A stretch of 64,000 nucleotides of DNA. Source: Pontederia crassipes. Its lineage: Eukaryota; Streptophyta; Magnoliopsida; Commelinales; Pontederiaceae. The notes below the pieces were generated by a model. It made no database searches. It was not told the DNA's origin and saw only the letters and a program-made list of their open reading frames with translations. The translations under genes were made by a program, and so were the position numbers. The stretch is from NCBI GenBank assembly GCA_030549335.1, contig CM060190.1, forward strand, positions 49,994,999 to 50,058,998, given 5' to 3'. Below, in pieces: positions 60,600 through 64,000 of this stretch (its first letter is position 1; every line of letters starts with the position of its first letter).

Positions 60600-63500
60600 A
60601 CATGTCACTTACTTTGATTCTGAGTCAGAATTGATTATGTTTTTATGTTTGATCACTAGCTGATCACTATATGTTTCTAACCCATTTTAGATGTTTTTCA
60701 CACATATCGAGTCCCACTTTTGCATATATTTGGGCCAATTATACTTGGAATGCATACATTGTGATAACTAGTTGATATTTCTCATTTCATACTTAATTTC
60801 ATGTGCATAGAGGTTCTGAAATGTCAAAATCCATTAATATTTAAGTTCTATGCCAAGTTATCATTTTGAGGACAAGTTATCATTCTTATATGTCAAGTTA
60901 TCATTATTTTGAGTGAACTGATTTTTAATGGTTTTCTTGCCCTAAATCCATCATTATCATGTATAAATCATATTTGGATAGTCACATCTCAACTTGTGCA
61001 AAGTTTTAAGTCCATTTGAACAAGTTATCGTTTTTCATTTGCCAAGTTATCGTTAAAGGGCAATTCTGTCATTTCGATATGCAAAACCATTAATTCTGCA
61101 CAGGGACCTTCAGCAATCATCTTGTTATTGTTTTAACTCATTGCTGGTCAAATTTCATCACATTTGCATATCCACAACTCAAGTTATCACAAGTTATCAT
61201 TTTTAAGTCATATAAGTTATCGTTTTTAGGCACCAAAGTTATCACTTCTTAGAAATCTCATTCATATTTGATTTCTGAATGCACTCACTTGTTACTCCAG
61301 TCCATTTGATGCTTCTAATGCTTTGAATCACTTGCATTTGGATAATCCCTATGATTTGTGATAAGTTATCATTCCGAGCCCCTAAATCCATTAATAACGA
61401 TACAAGTTATCACTCATGCACAACTTCTAATCTCATTTGATATTTGAGCTAGCAATTATCATCACCTTATTCTTTATTTGTCAAAACACCATTCAAGGGC
61501 TTTGATGCTTGCTGTTTGGGAATTTGTAGTAGGGAGAAAGGTGACCAAAAAGTGAAAAAGGTAGGGGGACCACTAATTTCCTGCACCAAAAGCTGTCACT
61601 GCAGCAAGGAATCTTCAGGCCAGAAACAGGTGGCTGCAATCATGAGGATTAGAACATTATGATGTTGATCCAAAGGTGGAGAGGAGTCATATAAAAGGTG
61701 TAATTTCTGAGGAGGAAAGGGGCCTGGACATTGAGGGTTTGGAGAGGGGTTGCTGCATCAAGGAAGGAAGGGTTTGAAGCTGGATTACAGGGCTGCTGGA
61801 GTTCTGGCCGAGAAGCTTTAAACCAGGATGTTTTGTACCTATTCTTCAATCCATTTTGTTTTAAATTTTGTAATTATGAGGAGCTAAACTCCATGTCTCC
61901 TAGGATAGGGCAGTAGTCTAGGTTAATTTGGATGGATATGGACAAAAATTAATCCCAAACTGTTATCAATTCTGATTTTTAGATTTTTGCATTGAAATGA
62001 ATATGTTCTTATCATTGTTAGGTCCTACTTGTATCTACAACTGAGAAGTTGTCATTTGATCTAACCTTTGTTCAGATATGAATTAAGAATCAGTGATAAA
62101 TTTCTGGATTCCATTTCTGAAATCTAATTTCTGCATTCTAATTTCCTGCACTGAACTCAATCCTGAAATTTCTGATTTCTGCAATGTTATGGGTCTATTC
62201 TTGCCATTGTTATATCCCATTTGTAATCTATAACTGAGAAGTTATCATTTGATCTAGCCCTTATTCAAAAATGAATTAGGAATCAATGCCAAGTTACTGG
62301 ATTCCATTTTGATTGAAAATATGATTTCTGATTTCCTGATTTTCTGAACTTCCTGAATCTGATTTTCTGATTTTTGTGAACTGTTTGAATCTGATTTGCC
62401 ATTGGGGATTTGATTAATTGAGCAACTGAGAGGTTGATATTGGTCCAAGTCTTGTTCAGAAATGAATCAAGGTACTTTGACATTTTATGATTCAAACCTA
62501 TCCTCCAATTATGATTTCTGAAATTATATTCCTGAAATCTATTTTCTGAAATTTATTGGAATCTGATTTGCTAATTGAATCTCTAATTTCATTCAATCAC
62601 TGAAAGGTGAACCCTAAGAATTTCTTATTGTCCAGAGATGGGTCAATAAGCACTTAGCAAATCCAGAATTCCAATGAGAAGCATTGCTGATTTCCTTACT
62701 GTTTTCCCAATCTGATTTCTGAAATATTTTTTGTTGAATTCTGATTTCTGATTTCTTGGGAATCTGATTGCCATTGTTAAGCCCTGCTTAATTCACCATT
62801 GAGAGATGGTTTTTAGGCCTTCCTTGAGATTCAAAGATGAGCCAAGGAGCAATGACAATTTCTGATTTTCCAAACTTGTATTAGGTGCTTATTTCTATCC
62901 AATTCATTAATGGAAATATGGAATTCATTTGAATTTGCAGCTGAGAAGTTGATTTTAAATCCTCTTGTAGTTTAGAGATAAACCAAGGAGCATTTGCATT
63001 AATATTGAATTGATTTCATCCCTGTTTAATTGATTGAAACATTCATTTCATTTTCAAGGTGCAATCTAGAAGTTATCATTTCAGATTTTATTGAAGTTGC
63101 CCAAAAATCCGCAAGTGCATTGAGTTGAACCCAATGATAACTTGATTTTATTGAAGTTGCCCAAAATTCAACTTGGCTAACAATTATATGATAATATATT
63201 ATTTAGTTCTGGTCTAATTGAGCTGTGAAAATAGTCATATTGAAAGTTGAATTAGATTTGACTAAAAAGTGATAACTTGCCAATTTCCATCCATAATTAA
63301 TTTAGATGAACCTCAACTCCTAGGAGAACTTTCCTCATTGATAGTTGAACATTTTTAGACTTCATTCTAGCATTTATAACTCAGTTTTGATAAATTTCCA
63401 AAACCCAAAAATCTGTTATCATTTCACTTTCCATTAAAAATCTGTTTTCACTTCTCTTTGAAAATATGTTTTTAGTCATTAAAGTAGAACTAATTTAGAT

Positions 63501-63600
63501 TGTTTTAAGGTGCCTTAGACTTTAAATTCTTGTGGATACGACAACCTGAGTCTACTATAACTTACCTGTGCACTTGCAGCTAGTGAGTTGGGAGACCAAA
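60600..63600 (+). repeat. Long LTR-like region with AAGTTATC words
   Basis: A TATA-like catataaaagg (about 61689-61699) is followed by atgaggagctaaactccatgtctcctagg (61876 onwards), the layout of Tat/Athila LTR leader regions. Near the end cttgtggatacgac and cctgtgcacttgcag (63530-63590) match the conserved 3' end of such LTRs. No partner LTR or clear primer site is in the window. If it is an LTR it is about 3 kb, as in large Tat/Ogre-type elements. Confidence 0.5.
62040..63085 (+). repeat. Degenerate minisatellite, 6-7 units of about 125-200 bp
   Basis: Units starting (a/c)ctgagaagttgat recur at about 62041, 62230, 62425, 62600, 62801, 62939 and 63063. Each continues with a ttgttcagagatgaatcaagg-like block, a T/C-rich tttctgatttctgaaat block and a gccattgtta-like block. 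Units are strongly diverged. Confidence 0.7.
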
Positions 63601-63787
63601 ATTAAAAAAAAAATTGACCATTTTACTTAATTTCAGCAAGTTATCACTAGAAAATTCAAATATCACTATCAATGTTCTTCTTCATTAATGTTCAAAATAA
63701 ATCCATCATGTGAGAGGGGTTCAACAATGTCATATATAATGTTTCCTAATCCATGCTTGATAACATGCATTATTCCCTTAACGACCA

Positions 63788-63788
<1 letters not shown>

Positions 63789-63836
<48 letters not shown>
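63789..63836. repeat. (TA)n microsatellite, about 48 bp
   Basis: Uninterrupted TA dinucleotides. Confidence 0.97.
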
Positions 63837-63839
<3 letters not shown>

Positions 63840-64000
63840 GATATCTTACTTATGCATACTCAGACAAGCAAACACATTGATTAAAAGATAAGGGTTCATA
63901 CATGACAACTGGTTTAACCCAACACATGTAAAAGGAAATATTACTTAACCAGACTACTAATCTCAAATACTAGACTCAGACGAGTGGACATTCTTGACTA

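Noticed and set aside
60838-63660. CRISPR-like array
   Set aside because: Repeated words are only 8 bp, irregularly spaced and in both orientations; the host is a plant.

Overview
This is a nuclear genome segment from a flowering plant. The evidence is intron-containing plant gene families (GRAS/LISCL, group IIc-like WRKY, SIAMESE-related CDK inhibitor, plant laccase, FtsJ methyltransferase, Rab5-interacting family), AT-rich intergenic DNA with many (TA)n and (GA)n tracts, and plant-type L1, RTE, Ty1/copia and Ty3/gypsy elements, SINEs and MITEs. The large laccase exon and the CDK-inhibitor gene are very GC-rich at third codon positions, which leans towards a monocot; I would not name a genus.

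Layout. About 360-2360 (-) is a decayed L1-type LINE. Two C-terminal exons of a Rab5-interacting-family membrane protein follow at 3451-4015 (+). The stretch 5153-6164 is a 1-kb terminal-inverted-repeat element with a shorter relative at 32786-33228. From 6.2 to 16 kb I find AT-rich DNA, microsatellites and small dispersed repeats but no convincing gene. A tRNA-type SINE (16096-16298) precedes the G-box-rich promoter of a GRAS transcription factor gene (CDS 17297-19990). From 20.3 to 29.5 kb there are RTE-type LINE copies and a short RTE-tailed, SINE-like family with clear target-site duplications. One of these abuts the remaining two exons of an FtsJ-like RNA methyltransferase (29537-29985).

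A three-exon WRKY gene lies on the minus strand (30681-32688). A tiny intronless SIAMESE-related CDK inhibitor (36571-36789) has E2F-like and GCCCA promoter motifs. A six-exon laccase gene (41987-44286), which I could splice in silico to a 572-residue reading frame, is the last gene. From 45 kb to the end the window is almost all mobile DNA: a hAT-type MITE with 8-bp target duplications, a 750-bp TIR element, a Ty1/copia element split in its protease region by a complete non-autonomous Ty3/gypsy-like element (48950-56429), and LTR-like pieces of other Tat/Athila-type elements. One of those pieces carries a degenerate minisatellite.

The genes do not form a pathway. Their products act in transcription (GRAS, WRKY), cell-cycle braking (SMR), wall phenolic oxidation (laccase), RNA methylation (FtsJ) and ER membrane biology (Rab5-interacting family). 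The least explained signals are two sets of short repeated words: a TCACGGGTCGTTA-like word repeated about twenty times inside the gypsy element and present in reverse orientation in its LTRs, and an AAGTTATC-rich region at 60.8-63.7 kb.
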